Source: Bactericera cockerelli (Eukaryota; Arthropoda; Insecta; Hemiptera; Triozidae). Taken from it: DNA of 64,000 nt. The notes under the pieces were generated by a model, which saw nothing but the letters and a program-made list of their open reading frames with translations, ran no database searches and was not told where the DNA came from. The stretch covers positions 19,504,810 to 19,568,809 of the forward strand of contig CM044967.1 in assembly GCA_024516035.1 (NCBI GenBank). The letters are read 5' to 3'. Position 1 is the stretch's first letter. Each line of letters begins with the position of its first letter. Of the stretch, positions 20,571 to 46,600 are shown in pieces. The translations under genes and the position numbers were made by a program.

Positions 20571-22523
20571 ATGTCATGCATTGCATACATAGCCTGGATT
20601 TTCTTAAACTTTGGTGCTCTTGCATTGGGTGAATTTGAGATTAAGCCACCACAAGGATATTGCTCTCAGTACAATGGTAAGATTTGTAAAGCTTATCTCA
20701 ATAAGGGTGCTAGAGTCTGGTTCAATAGCTCCCTTGAAAGTGCAGGAGGAGATCTAAATGAGCAAATAGTGATGGGGTTGTGGAAAGAAATGATAGCAAT
20801 TCTAGATGAACCTTGCAGGCAAGCAGCCGAGAAGCTGTTGTGTACATATGCTTTTCCTCAATGTGTAACCAGCAATGGTATCCCCATAAGCTTGCCATTG
20901 TGTTATGAAGATTGTATTGCAGTTCGCTATTCTTTCTGTTACAACAATTGGGCCCTAATTGAAGAGAACAAAGCCAGAGGTATTCGTTTTAAATCAAGAG
21001 GTCATTTCCAGTTGCCCAACTGTGACGTGCTCCCCAAGTTTGAAGTTGTGAATGGAAAGCAAACATGCTCCCATGCTGAATTAACTGTTATGAAATCAGA
21101 TGAGATTACTTATGATTGTGTGAAAGGTAGGGGTCGCTTCTATCAAGGATATGTGAACACAACTATAGGTGGATTGGCATGCCAAAGATGGGATTCTAAA
21201 GAGCCACATGCACATGAAAGACCTCCTCCTGTTTTTCCCGAGTTAAACAAATCAGAAAATTACTGTCGTAATGCTGGTGGTGAAGAACCATCTCCCTGGT
21301 GTTACACAATGGATCCAAAGGTACGCTGGCAGCGATGTGACATTCCTATATGTGACAACAGCATGAATGAGGAAGTTGCCTCTTGGAGCAAGAAGATCAA
21401 AGCTCTTCTAGAACAATTATTGTCACAGCCTTATTTCATTGTTCTAGCAGTCATTGTCATTCCTGTTGCAAGTATGCTTTGTCTTATTTGTGTTATATGC
21501 ATCACACGTCTTGTAAAACGTAATGTAGATTATGCTCCAGCACCAGTGCAAGATATCAACATTGATCTTAATAAACTTCCATGCAATGCCTCCTATCACA
21601 AAACAGATACAAGATTGAATCCAAAATTGGAAGAGTTAGAATTTCCTAGAAATGATATCATTTATGTAAGAGACTTGGGTCAAGGAGCTTTTGGAAGAGT
21701 GTTCCAAGCAAAAGCCCCTGGTCTACTAAAGCATGAAGAGTTTACTCTAGTTGCTGTAAAAATGCTCAAAGATGAAGCTTCAGAGTACTTACAAACTGAC
21801 TTTGAGAGAGAAGCTTGTTTGCTAGCTGAGTTTGATCATCCTAATATTGTTAAATTACTGGGAGTATGTGCAGTAGGAAAACCAATGTGTTTACTTTTTG
21901 AATACATGGGAAGAGGAGATCTTAATGATTTTCTTAGAAGTTGCTCACCTAATAATTACATTAATGGCACATATTCCTCTGTGGAGAGTTTTTCACATAG
22001 AGTTCCTCAACTTTCTACTTGTGATCTCATTACCATTGCCCTCCAAATAGCTTGTGGAATGGTATACTTGTCAGATAGGAAGTTTGTACATAGAGATTTA
22101 GCCACTAGAAACTGTTTGATAAATGATCAAATGGTTGTGAAAATTGCAGATTTTGGTTTATCTAGAAAAATGTATCTACAAGACTATTATAAAGGAGATG
22201 AAAGTGATGCAATTCCAGTAAGATGGATGCCATTAGAAAGTATTCTTTACAACAAATATACTGTAGAATCAGATGTGTGGGCATTCGGTGTATGTCTCTG
22301 GGAGATTTTTTCTTATGCTCTTCAACCTTATTATGGTCTGACTCATGAAGAAGTAGTGAAATATATCAAAGATGGAAATATCCTTCATGCTCCTGACAAT
22401 ACTTCTGATGCTTTATATGACTTAATGAAGCTCTGTTGGAATAGAAAACCAATGAATAGACCAAGTTTTAGAACTATTTATCAAACACTTTGGACTATTA
22501 AGCAAAACTTAGAAAATTCATAA
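20571..22523 (+). CDS. Nrk: Nrk, MuSK-type receptor tyrosine kinase, 650 aa, coding region in one exon
   Basis: A single-pass receptor kinase of the Ror/MuSK group. I start at the ATG at 20571 because it follows a strong acceptor ('ttttcctgttttcag', exon from 20555) and begins a hydrophobic signal peptide (residues 1-20). A longer frame reaching 20514 has no ATG. Order: Frizzled-type cysteine-rich domain (about 31-157), kringle (Cys183-Cys261), transmembrane helix (about 288-314), kinase (about 362-645). Catalytic elements are intact: glycine loop LGQGAFGRV, Lys397 in VAVK, HRDLATRN (Asp509), DFG (527-529) and activation-loop Y535-x3-YY. Text such as 'LLGVCAVGKPMCLLFEYM' and 'DAIPVRWMPLESI' is MuSK-like rather than Ror1/2-like, and there is no Ig domain, as in fly Nrk. 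The juxtamembrane tyrosine sits in NASY (339-342). There is no tail beyond the kinase. Candidate polyadenylation signals AATAAA are at 22559 and 23146. The complete lack of coding introns is notable. Confidence 0.95.
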   Translation: MSCIAYIAWIFLNFGALALGEFEIKPPQGYCSQYNGKICKAYLNKGARVWFNSSLESAGGDLNEQIVMGLWKEMIAILDEPCRQAAEKLLCTYAFPQCVTSNGIPISLPLCYEDCIAVRYSFCYNNWALIEENKARGIRFKSRGHFQLPNCDVLPKFEVVNGKQTCSHAELTVMKSDEITYDCVKGRGRFYQGYVNTTIGGLACQRWDSKEPHAHERPPPVFPELNKSENYCRNAGGEEPSPWCYTMDPKVRWQRCDIPICDNSMNEEVASWSKKIKALLEQLLSQPYFIVLAVIVIPVASMLCLICVICITRLVKRNVDYAPAPVQDINIDLNKLPCNASYHKTDTRLNPKLEELEFPRNDIIYVRDLGQGAFGRVFQAKAPGLLKHEEFTLVAVKMLKDEASEYLQTDFEREACLLAEFDHPNIVKLLGVCAVGKPMCLLFEYMGRGDLNDFLRSCSPNNYINGTYSSVESFSHRVPQLSTCDLITIALQIACGMVYLSDRKFVHRDLATRNCLINDQMVVKIADFGLSRKMYLQDYYKGDESDAIPVRWMPLESILYNKYTVESDVWAFGVCLWEIFSYALQPYYGLTHEEVVKYIKDGNILHAPDNTSDALYDLMKLCWNRKPMNRPSFRTIYQTLWTIKQNLENS

Positions 22524-22573
22524 TCACTTCATTCCAATATACACCTACTGTAGTTAAAAATAAATATGTATAC

Positions 22574-22717
22574 CTAGTCAAACCTAGCCAAACAGGAATT
22601 GTGTAAGCAGGCAACCTGGATAACATGCTTAAAAATTTCCTGCCTAAAAAACTTTTTTAAACAGGAATTGCCTGTTGGTCCCTTGAATTCCTATTGATCC
22701 AGGTTTGACTGTATTAT
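22574..22717. mobile_element. Pogo-like palindromic MITE in the Nrk 3' region
   Basis: The left end 'tagtcaaacctagcc' and right end 'gatccaggtttgactgta' are inverted repeats, with 'ggcaacctggataac' and 'cccttgaattcct' inside. It lies about 50 bp past the Nrk stop codon, so the Nrk 3' UTR may include it. Confidence 0.6.
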
Positions 22718-23269
22718 ATAAAACAATCCACTTAAGAAAAGCCCAAAACCTCATTATTAAGTATTAAAGCTTTTTTCTAAGGTTTTAATTTTTCAAAATA
22801 GTCTGGCTGCATATTTGAAATCTTTAATGGAGCAATCCATGTTGAAACATAAAGTTGGGATTTTTCCATTAATTGATTACTTTTTTTACCAAAAAATTGA
22901 TATTTTATATTTTTCTGTTTTCTTTTTATTGAAACCACCTGAAATATTTATATTTCAAAAAAATTACATGTACAGGTTGTTTGTTAAGTGGTGGTCCAAT
23001 GTAAAATCTCTGGTCCTCATATTTCCCCCCTCCTATTTCATTACAATTTTTTTACTGTTTTTAATGATTTTGAATAATCATGATCTAATTTTAAATAATA
23101 ATCTTGATGTTGCCTTCACAGGTGAAAAATAAAATGTTGCTTTGTAATAAATAAAATCTTACTGTATATTTGAAGTGTAAAAGTTACTTCTTTTGTAGTT
23201 TTTTTTTTTGTAATAATAAAGGACTTCAATCAGTTGTACAGGTGTCATTACTGTATAAAATGAATAATA

Positions 23270-23335
23270 TCAGAGGAAATATCCATGCATTGGGTGGAAT
23301 CCAATCCACAGATCCATGCACTAGATTAAGTATCT
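23270..23335 (-). repeat. SINE-B fragment
   Basis: 'tccatgcattgggtggaatc' and 'cacagatccatgcacta' are a decayed SINE-B head junction in reverse. Confidence 0.35.
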
Positions 23336-23769
23336 AATAATTAGTAGGTAAGTGTTTGTAGGTACTCAATATTTACCTAGTGGTTTCGAAGCTGGTGTCC
23401 TCGGCTCCCTAGTTAAGAGCTGCAAATTTTCCTGGATCGGGGTCTAGGCATGGCAGAAGGCCTAATCTAATCCTTTGAGATTGAAAAGTCACCGGGGTCT
23501 ATGATATTTTATTTTGGGAACCACTGATAAATATGAGATTGCATTAACTTATTGATTATTATAATAATATCGATATTTTTCAGTATTGAATTAACTATCG
23601 ACTATTGCATCTATCGATTCGACGATGGGCATTTCTTTCATATCACACGGTTGCCAAATTTGAAGTGTCCTGCCACGTTCCGAGATGGATAAATAGAAAA
23701 ACTCCTACCACTAAAGCAAGTTGCCGAGTCGAGTGTATAAATATTATATTATGTGAATAATGGCCTCAA

Positions 23770-24111
23770 GTGACCCTCCTTTTCACCTCTAAGAAAGTGG
23801 GCTATCTCGCCAAGGCAATCCATGCCGTCACCAAGTACACTCCGCCTGAACATGTGTGTGCCATCAACTCAACCCTCGTGGTTCAGACAGCGCAGCGTCC
23901 CATTCAGTATGCGATTCAATCATGCTGTGAGGATATCACTGAGTGCAATGTTCCAACTCTCCGAACCAATGAAAAAGACGAATATAACTCGTTTGTGTTT
24001 TGTAAATTTGCACAACGCTGTCGGCATAGCAACCTAAACAGAAGATCCATCTACAAGCAAAAGATCAACTTTGCCTTACAAGGAAAATCGGTTTCATTAT
24101 TAAGGGTTTAA
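23770..24111 (+). other. Unrecognised 113-codon open frame upstream of Surf4
   Basis: An open frame encoding 'KVGYLAKAIHAVTKYTPPEH', 'PIQYAIQSCCEDITECN' and 'EYNSFVFCKFAQRCRH' in locally GC-richer DNA. I recognise no family. It begins at a non-ATG codon in this frame, so it would have to be an exon fragment, an old pseudogene or part of a transposon. It ends about 330 bp before the Surf4 start, so it may instead overlap the Surf4 promoter. Coding status is unproven. Confidence 0.25.
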
Positions 24112-24438
24112 AAAACCCTAAGAATATTTTTTTGTCGGCTTTCTTCTAGATATATCGCCGGAACTATGTGTGTAGATCTGGCAACACTGGCCCCTCTCTG
24201 TCCTATATAATTTGTAAACAAAACGTATGTGGTTCCAAGTTCCAACTCTTGAATTTCTTCAATTTCTCCAAATTCACTCTAGCATAGTAATAGTTAGCAG
24301 TAGCAGAGCTGTAATCACTTCAACAGGATGGAATTCTGATTTCCAATTAATTTGTAGTCACCAACTGTTTTCTGGGCTCTCTAATCCTTGTAACATATTT
24401 CAACCTATCATCAAGGAAACAGAATCTCACTGTTCAAT

Positions 24439-39011
<14,573 letters not shown>

Positions 39012-40677
39012 AAAATCCGGTATGAATATGAGTAAATTTGGAAGGTGTGTGCAATAAAATATTTTCCTTAAATGTCATAGAAAATCTGCAATCATTTTTG
39101 TGTAAATCTTTTCTTGAATCACTCAGGGTTGCCCATAAATTACCACGTATCTGTTGTCTTGATAAAGTTTGCTCCATATATGACAGTTGAATTTTTTTCA
39201 ATTCTAATGAATAATTAAGACAATGTTATAATGTTGTTCAGAAATTTAAATCTATATACAAAGTGGTCCATCAAAATGGGCCTGTGTTAATTGTAAATAA
39301 CTTTTTATCTTTAAAATTTTTCTGTCTTCTATTGTTAAATTAAAAAAAGTATGTAGACCTTATAGCCATTTAACCATGGGAAATTTACATTTGAAAAAAA
39401 ATAATGTGCAGTTTACTGCCAAAATGTGAGTTTAAATGATTATAACGTTGGTAGGTTTTTCATAAATTTTCTTCATAAAACCCAAATGAGTGAGACAGAT
39501 ATTCTATGCTATGCACTATCTGGTACAAGTCATAGTTCTTCAATGGCAAAGAGTTAGAGTTTTAAAAGTGTTCAGCATACTGTGCAGAAAAATTAAATGT
39601 AGCCTGGATCCCAAAGATTCCCTGAGAGTCAATTAACTATTTTTTTTTAAATCGTCGTTTCTCCTCATTGAAAGGAGATTAGTGAAATTTTGTACGCACA
39701 CATGTGTAAAATTTGAGATAAATTTTAAATTTAATTGAAACTTAGTAGGTACACACATGTGTAAAATTTAAGATAATTCATAAATAAAAAATTGAGATAA
39801 ATTTTAAATTAAATATAAAATTTGTTCACACATGTGTAAAATTTGAGATAATTTATAAATTGAACAACAAAATAAATAAAATACACCTTTAAGAAATTGA
39901 AAAAAATGTTTAAATTATTTTATTAATAGAAATTGTATAAGTGCAAAACAACTAAAAATAATTATAATAATGAAGAAAAAAAATTGTGTTCAGAAAATAA
40001 TACTTTACTAGAGTTTTGTGTCTTAGTAATCGGTAATGGTAATCGAATGTTTTCTTTTGGTATGAAATAATTACTCATATTTACTAAACATTTTGTTTTA
40101 ACTTGGACGCTAGAAATTTATACATATTTGCAGTATTATTTGGGTATAAACTAAGAAACAATAAATACTCAACTGTAGTCAGATTTCATGACAGTACATG
40201 CCTCTCAGAGTGGGTCTAATAAATATTCAATAGATATTCTATTTAAACCAGAATATGGAGGTCTCTGGGAACATTGAAATTTTTTATTTAAATTCCCCAT
40301 ATTTGACTGAAATTCAGCACACGACAAATATGAATATTTTTGGGTATCCATAATTATGACATTGTGATAATGGGTAAATTTGAAAAGACTAAGTAAGTAA
40401 AAAGTTGTGTACTTACTCGGTCTATGTTAGCTCAATTAAGGTATATAAAGTTTATTGATTTTTATTCAAATAATTTATTATAGTAAGTTATTGTCTTTTC
40501 TTTTATTTTGATTTATTATTTTTAAATATATTTTTCCAGCAAGTTTTAATTACTCTGATAATACCTTGTAATAATTGCCTGTAGTTTTGCACTGTAGGCA
40601 CATCTGTAGGAACATACGAAGTGGAGCAATGCAAGTCAAATACAAATATTATTTGTTAAAAATTAATTGTGATAAGT
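39012..40677. other. Convergent intergenic space between Surf4 and Smyd4
   Basis: It holds the likely Surf4 polyadenylation signal (AATAAA, 39053) and, for the opposite gene, minus-strand AATAAA equivalents near 40502-40518. A short imperfect repeat built on 'acacatgtgtaaaatttgag' occurs three times at 39697-39850. No gene is seen. Confidence 0.5.
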
Positions 40678-43600
40678 CTAAAAACATATCCCACTTAAAT
40701 TCAAAAAGCAAGTTTGTATTGATCGTTGACACAAGATGTAATCTTTATAGGGTGGTACTAAATTTTCGTCTAGTAGGGTTATCAGACGGAGGAATTTCTC
40801 CAATGCTTTTTGAAAGTCTCCACTATCCATGTACTTATTGGCCAGGCACGACAAACTTTCTGTATCCTGTAACAAAAAGTTTTAGTGCAATTCTTGTAGA
40901 GTTATGTTTCAAGTATTGGTAGTCTAGTTAGGTACACTAAAAGGGTAATAAATTAATAAACCTTTTCGGGTTAAATTCATGACAAATACAAAAATACAGC
41001 GCTCGTGGTCCAGCAGTACCTTGGGAAGTATTGTGTTACTTCTCCCCCATCAGAGGGCAGACATACAACGGGATGGGCTAGCTACATAAAAGACCACAAG
41101 CGCCTATAAGTGAAACACTCATAAAAAAAGAAAAAAAAATTCTTCAAAAATGGAGGGTTCAATCTTCAGTTCTCCTTTGAGACTACCTGCCTTTTCTTTC
41201 TTGACTTAAAATTTGTTCATAATTTTACTGACACACCTCTGGGAAAAGTTTGTTTGCCAAACTTTTATGAATTGAAGTTGTTTTTAAGAAATTGTACCAA
41301 ATTAACTCATCTCCCCAAAAGAGTAAAATGAAATGAAGACGAAGAAGAAGAAGATGTTCAATATGCTCATTCAGTTTCAAATTGCCCGTCGTAATAACTT
41401 TACTGCCTATTTTTGAAATTTTGCCACACATAGAAATAATACAAAAATGCCAATACACATACACAAAATCATCGTGATTTTTCATTTATCAAAATCAAAG
41501 CCCCCCCCCCCCCCCAAAAAATATTTACCTGTAATTTTTTCAGTCCTTTGAAAACATTCATAGAAGAATTACAGCTATCACAATCTATCATAAAGTCCAT
41601 GGTACTCGCAGATACTATCACCACATTCTTACAGGTTTCACATTTAAATCTCAGATCTTGGGAACCTTCCATTTCTGCAAAGAGTGGCCAGTTATTTTCA
41701 CAAGCAATGCAGTGGCAATCAAACCAGTATTGTGTTTTCAAGATCTGTTGTCGCTCTGATCTAGGTTCAACGGAGTACAGAGGACCATAGTTTTCACAAA
41801 TTTGTTCTCCACGCTTGATGTTTTTGCAAAGATTAACGTATACTTTACCGCCTTGGAAATATCTGCAAAGAAATTAATCAGGTTGTCCAATTACTTAATC
41901 AAAAACGTTGTAGTTTCTAAATTTGTTTTCATCATCTCGAAGAAGTGACTTTAAATAGTTATGAAATTTAGTGAAAAGTTTGATCAGAGAGCTCAATTAG
42001 CCAAATAATCTTTTGAAATAATAACCTACACATGAACGTGGACTACACTAAATGAGAACCTACACTTGACTACTACATAGGGACGTTGTTGATAATCCTT
42101 CCTTTGTTATGGTTATCCCAAAAGTGATTCGCTTTACTGAATTTCTCAAGACTCTGAATTAGGAATACGCTGTCTCAACGATCAAGCCACATATTGGTTA
42201 TTTCAAGAAACAAAGGCGTGCAACTCACCTCACTATATTGGGTTCACACGAGTGGTTGAATAAAGACAGAGTTGGATAGACTGCAGCTCCTATGAATCGT
42301 GTTTTAGAACTTTTCCCACTAGTCAGTAAGTCTGCCACTTCGTGACAATTGAACTGGAGGCATTGTATGTGATGTAACAGTAAGCCTCCTATGAATTTCT
42401 CCATTTCTGTAAAACACAATTGTTTTTTTACGAATTTTGTTCAAATACGAAGTGTATTTGACATTTCTCGTTAAAAAGACGATTTACCCTAATGTTTTAA
42501 GGAAAGGTTTTTCATAACCCTAAGCTGAGGGTACTTAGTTCTAGATAACTCTTTAATCCAGCTAGATAAGAACGAGTATTACTTAGTCTTGGAACAGATA
42601 GTCTAGTATTACCTACTTTTCAATTTTGGAACAGATACTCCAGCTTCAATTTCTTTTAGAAAAGCAACATTGTAAAACTTACTATTGTACAATTAGGTAT
42701 TATTTATATTTCAACATGAACTATAGAACAAACACTACACTCAGAGAATTTGTGAAAGGGAAAAAACTTACTTGCATCACCACTTTTAAAATAGTTGACC
42801 TTCTTCAAGAGCTGAAACAAGAAGTCTGCCACATGAGCAGTATGAAGATAGTCATCCACTGGTCGTCTGTCACTGTGAGATACCAAATTATGGATTTTCA
42901 GATATTTCTCTTCTGAACAGCTTAATTGATATGATTTGTCTTCATTCTGCAAGAAAGAGTAAATATCACATTCAAAAACGTTTAGGGGCAAAGTATAGAA
43001 TCAATTGGTCACAATAGAAATATTTAGGTCGCAGTGTTATTTGTCATGGTTTCACTGAAAACCCAAACAGTTCACAAAATAAATAAATAAAGCATGTATG
43101 TCTCCTGAGAATGTTCAGATGTGGATCCCTTAATGACAGAACAAGAACTACCCAAGAACTGGATTCCTTTACTATAGTTATATTCAAGCACTACAGGTAA
43201 CTGTTGCAGTATTCAAAATCGAGAAAAAAAGGTTTACTGGGACTTCTTATCTTGAGTCGACAGTCTAGACAGAGCACTACCACTGTCGAACTTGGATATA
43301 AGAGAACTCAAGGAATTGGCCGTTTTTTCTCCAATAGATTGGTAAATTTGACCTGGAAATCGCTCTCTTATAGGTTCGATTGTATATCTACTACAAATTC
43401 TACTGTACTCTAAAATAATAAAGTCCTACCTTGATACACTTACCTTATATCCCAAATAAGTCCGAATTCTTTCGAAAAAGCTCTCTTCCGTCTGAGACAT
43501 GATTCTGAGTGACGTGTAGCAAATGACAGATAATCCTGACTTCCAAATGAAAGGAATGATGGAACATTCAACAGCATGATGAGTGGTTTGAGCGATGTGC

Positions 43601-46600
43601 TCACATGTATCGCTGCAGAATATCACCCGGGAACATTGCTTACATGGAAATGGTGTCAGTGAAACTCTGTAGTTGGAGAAGCATAGAAGTCAGAGAAAAA
43701 TAAGATGAAAGTGCGTGAAATGCATGTGAACTATGTTTTCCGTTACCTTACCTACACTCTGCCGCGCTGTCTCTTTCTTTGTATAAAGCGTTCTGCACAC
43801 CTCGGCCGAAGTGTTTGAAATACAATAAAGAAAGACTTTTAGACTGATTCAAAATAAAATTAGTAAGAGTTAAAAAAGAACCATGGTGTTTGTTAATTCA
43901 GATAGTAAAAGTTATAAGAGAACTCAAGGGACCCAATAAAATTACTCTGTCTACTCTCAGTACCCACCTTTTCAAAACGTTGTAACAGTGCGTTTTCGCA
44001 TATCCCTCCAGCAACATGCATGCATAGGGATCTTCAGCTAATATGTTATCTCCAGCCTTGATATTCTCAGTAGCTTTAGCAAATCTGCCCTCGGCTTCAT
44101 TATTTTCGATGGCAATTTTATTGCTAACATACGGAAACGTTTTGCCACTCCTTATGAATTGTTTCAGAGGGGCCTCGGATTGGTGGAGAGGTTCTGAAAC
44201 GGAAATTTGTAAATAATAATAATAATATCGCCTTCTCCAGAGAGGCCTATGTTTTTTAGCGGGTGGAAATCCCATGGTTTCCGGGTGTCTTTTAAAGATT
44301 TTTTCTCCTAAGCCTCTCAAAAGAAAGAATAATATCGCCTTATTTATACTAACCGATTGAGACTACTAAAGTCCTATTATTCCAGCAGTAAGCCCAAGAC
44401 ATATTATTTTGGGGTAAAAATCCCAAATGGGAGGATAACTTGTCATGTCCCGGTTGGGTTTCGAACCCACGACCTCTGGAATCTCTGGATTTTACAGAGT
44501 GCCGCTTTTACCACTGACAGACCGGGACAGTAAATGATTTTACTATTGAGAAATTGAAAGTTGAGATTGGTTGACTCGGCATTCCTACTTCCACATTCTA
44601 CGGCTGGATGCCCTACTTTTAACGCCTAGGTACCCTGTTAAGACCGTCATCAATTTGTGCTAGTGTCTCTTGGCCTGACATAGGTAGTTAGTACCTTATC
44701 TTTTTTACGTCCCTCAGCGAAAGCATGTTGTAAGTTAAGTTATCATGTTTGTGTTAATCACTTGTGATATCATCACAACTGCTCAAAATCGCAACTACTC
44801 AAATCTACGCTGAAACCGGGACTTGAATCACCGACCTCCAGGTTACAAGTCCGCCGCCTTATCCATGAAGCTACTGAGGTCGGTTCTCGGGCATGTTGTA
44901 ATCATTATGTTGAGTCTCAAGGACAAAAATTCTGATCATAAGTATGGTTTCACACTCCTCTTCTTTTACTTTGCCTTTTCCCAAACCTACTTGGGGTCGG
45001 CATTTGTTGCATGAATCCATTCTTCCATATCTTTCTATTTAGCGCGTCCTCTTTTCTCTCTTCTCTTCTCTCCTCTCTTCCCTCTATGGCTTCACAGTAC
45101 CGTTTGTCAACTTCTTATGTTTGGACAGCATAGAGATCATAATTTGAATGTCCAGTCTCATCTTGTTCTTCCTCTCCACTGGAAGCTTGCTGTCATCCAC
45201 AGAGACCAGCGCATCTTTCAAAGCCTCCAGTGCAGATTTGTTCTGATGGAGAGCGAGGAGACATTTTGCTTTCCTGTTGGTTTAAAAGATAGGTACATAA
45301 GTCATTTTTTTGTTGTTGAAGTTTTCGTGTAATAAATTTGACATTTAATAAAATAACACTGCTATATTTAATGTCATAATAGACAATTCTAAAATAATAA
45401 CTCTGTTGATCAAAACAGAAAAGTGAGAAGTTGTAAGTACTAGAGCAAGTCTGCCTAACCGATTTTAGAGGCGGATCAAAATTTGCTTTAACTAATTGCT
45501 AAGAGCAGAGAAAGTATTTCCATATACTTAGGTTGACCCAAATCTTTGGATGACCTAGTGGTTCACCTTGCATACCTGGACAGTGGACAGCTGCTACAAG
45601 CTAAGAGGCTTTAGCTGACAGTAATTCCAAATATGCATGACATCAACTAACCTCTCTATTTCTTTAATTTCAACAAGCACAGTTGATCACAATCTTTGTC
45701 ATTTATATTGTTGTTGATCATAATCTTTTTCATTTATATTACAGTAAACATCTTTTTCTTAAACATCTTTTTCTTGTACTTCATTGTAGTCTCTCCCATG
45801 TTTTTTCCCATAGCGTGTGATATTAAAATCAATAACTTCCCTTTGCACTGGAAAAGTTTTCTCCAGTCTCCATTTTTCTTTTCATTTTCTTCTCTAGCTA
45901 CCCAGATTTTTGGACGTAGTTTTCCTTCTATCCACAAGAGCTCTATACCGTATTATTTTAGCGCATGTTGTGTTTTTTTACAGACCCAGTCCAAGCCTAT
46001 CGATGATTCGTTAATTCTTCCCCTTGAATTCGTTAGTGATTTTTTCACACCATCTCTAGCTTCTTAAACATAATCGCATATTTTGTATTACAATAATATA
46101 AAATATGACGTATTGTTTTTATAGCCATTTTGTTTTTAATATTGGAAATTCAAATTCCACCCAATGCATAGATTTTTCTTCATAATTATTTGAATCTTTG
46201 ACCACATAATAATAGCATCGAAACAAATGCTGGCATTAGGGGACTCTTTAGTCCTAATCGGACATGAATAAGTGTCTATTATTTAAGTAAGGCGTAGGTA
46301 CCCAATAGCCCTTGCCGTACCCAGTAGCCGGATAGCTTGATTAGATAGCTTCAGTATAGCTTGATTAGATAGCTTCAGTATAGCTTGATTGATAAGGAGG
46401 CGCACTTGCAATCTGAAGGTCTCAAGTCTCACCGCTAAGCAAAAATTTAGTAAAGCGAGTTTGAGTAGTTGTGATATCACGATTGTGACAAATAGGTATG
46501 ATAACTTAAAAAGTAAGGCAATGTCGACCCCAAGTTGGTTTAAGAAAAGACAAAGTAAAAGAAGAAGACTTAAGTAAGGTAAGAAGAAGAAATTGGTATA

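Noticed and set aside
40575..40922. 115-codon plus-strand frame
   Set aside because: It is antisense to the last Smyd4 exon, which has clear family similarity and a splice acceptor.
45696..46067. 123-codon plus-strand frame in a Smyd4 intron
   Set aside because: Composition is that of T-rich DNA (Phe/Ile/Leu runs), with no motif or splice context.
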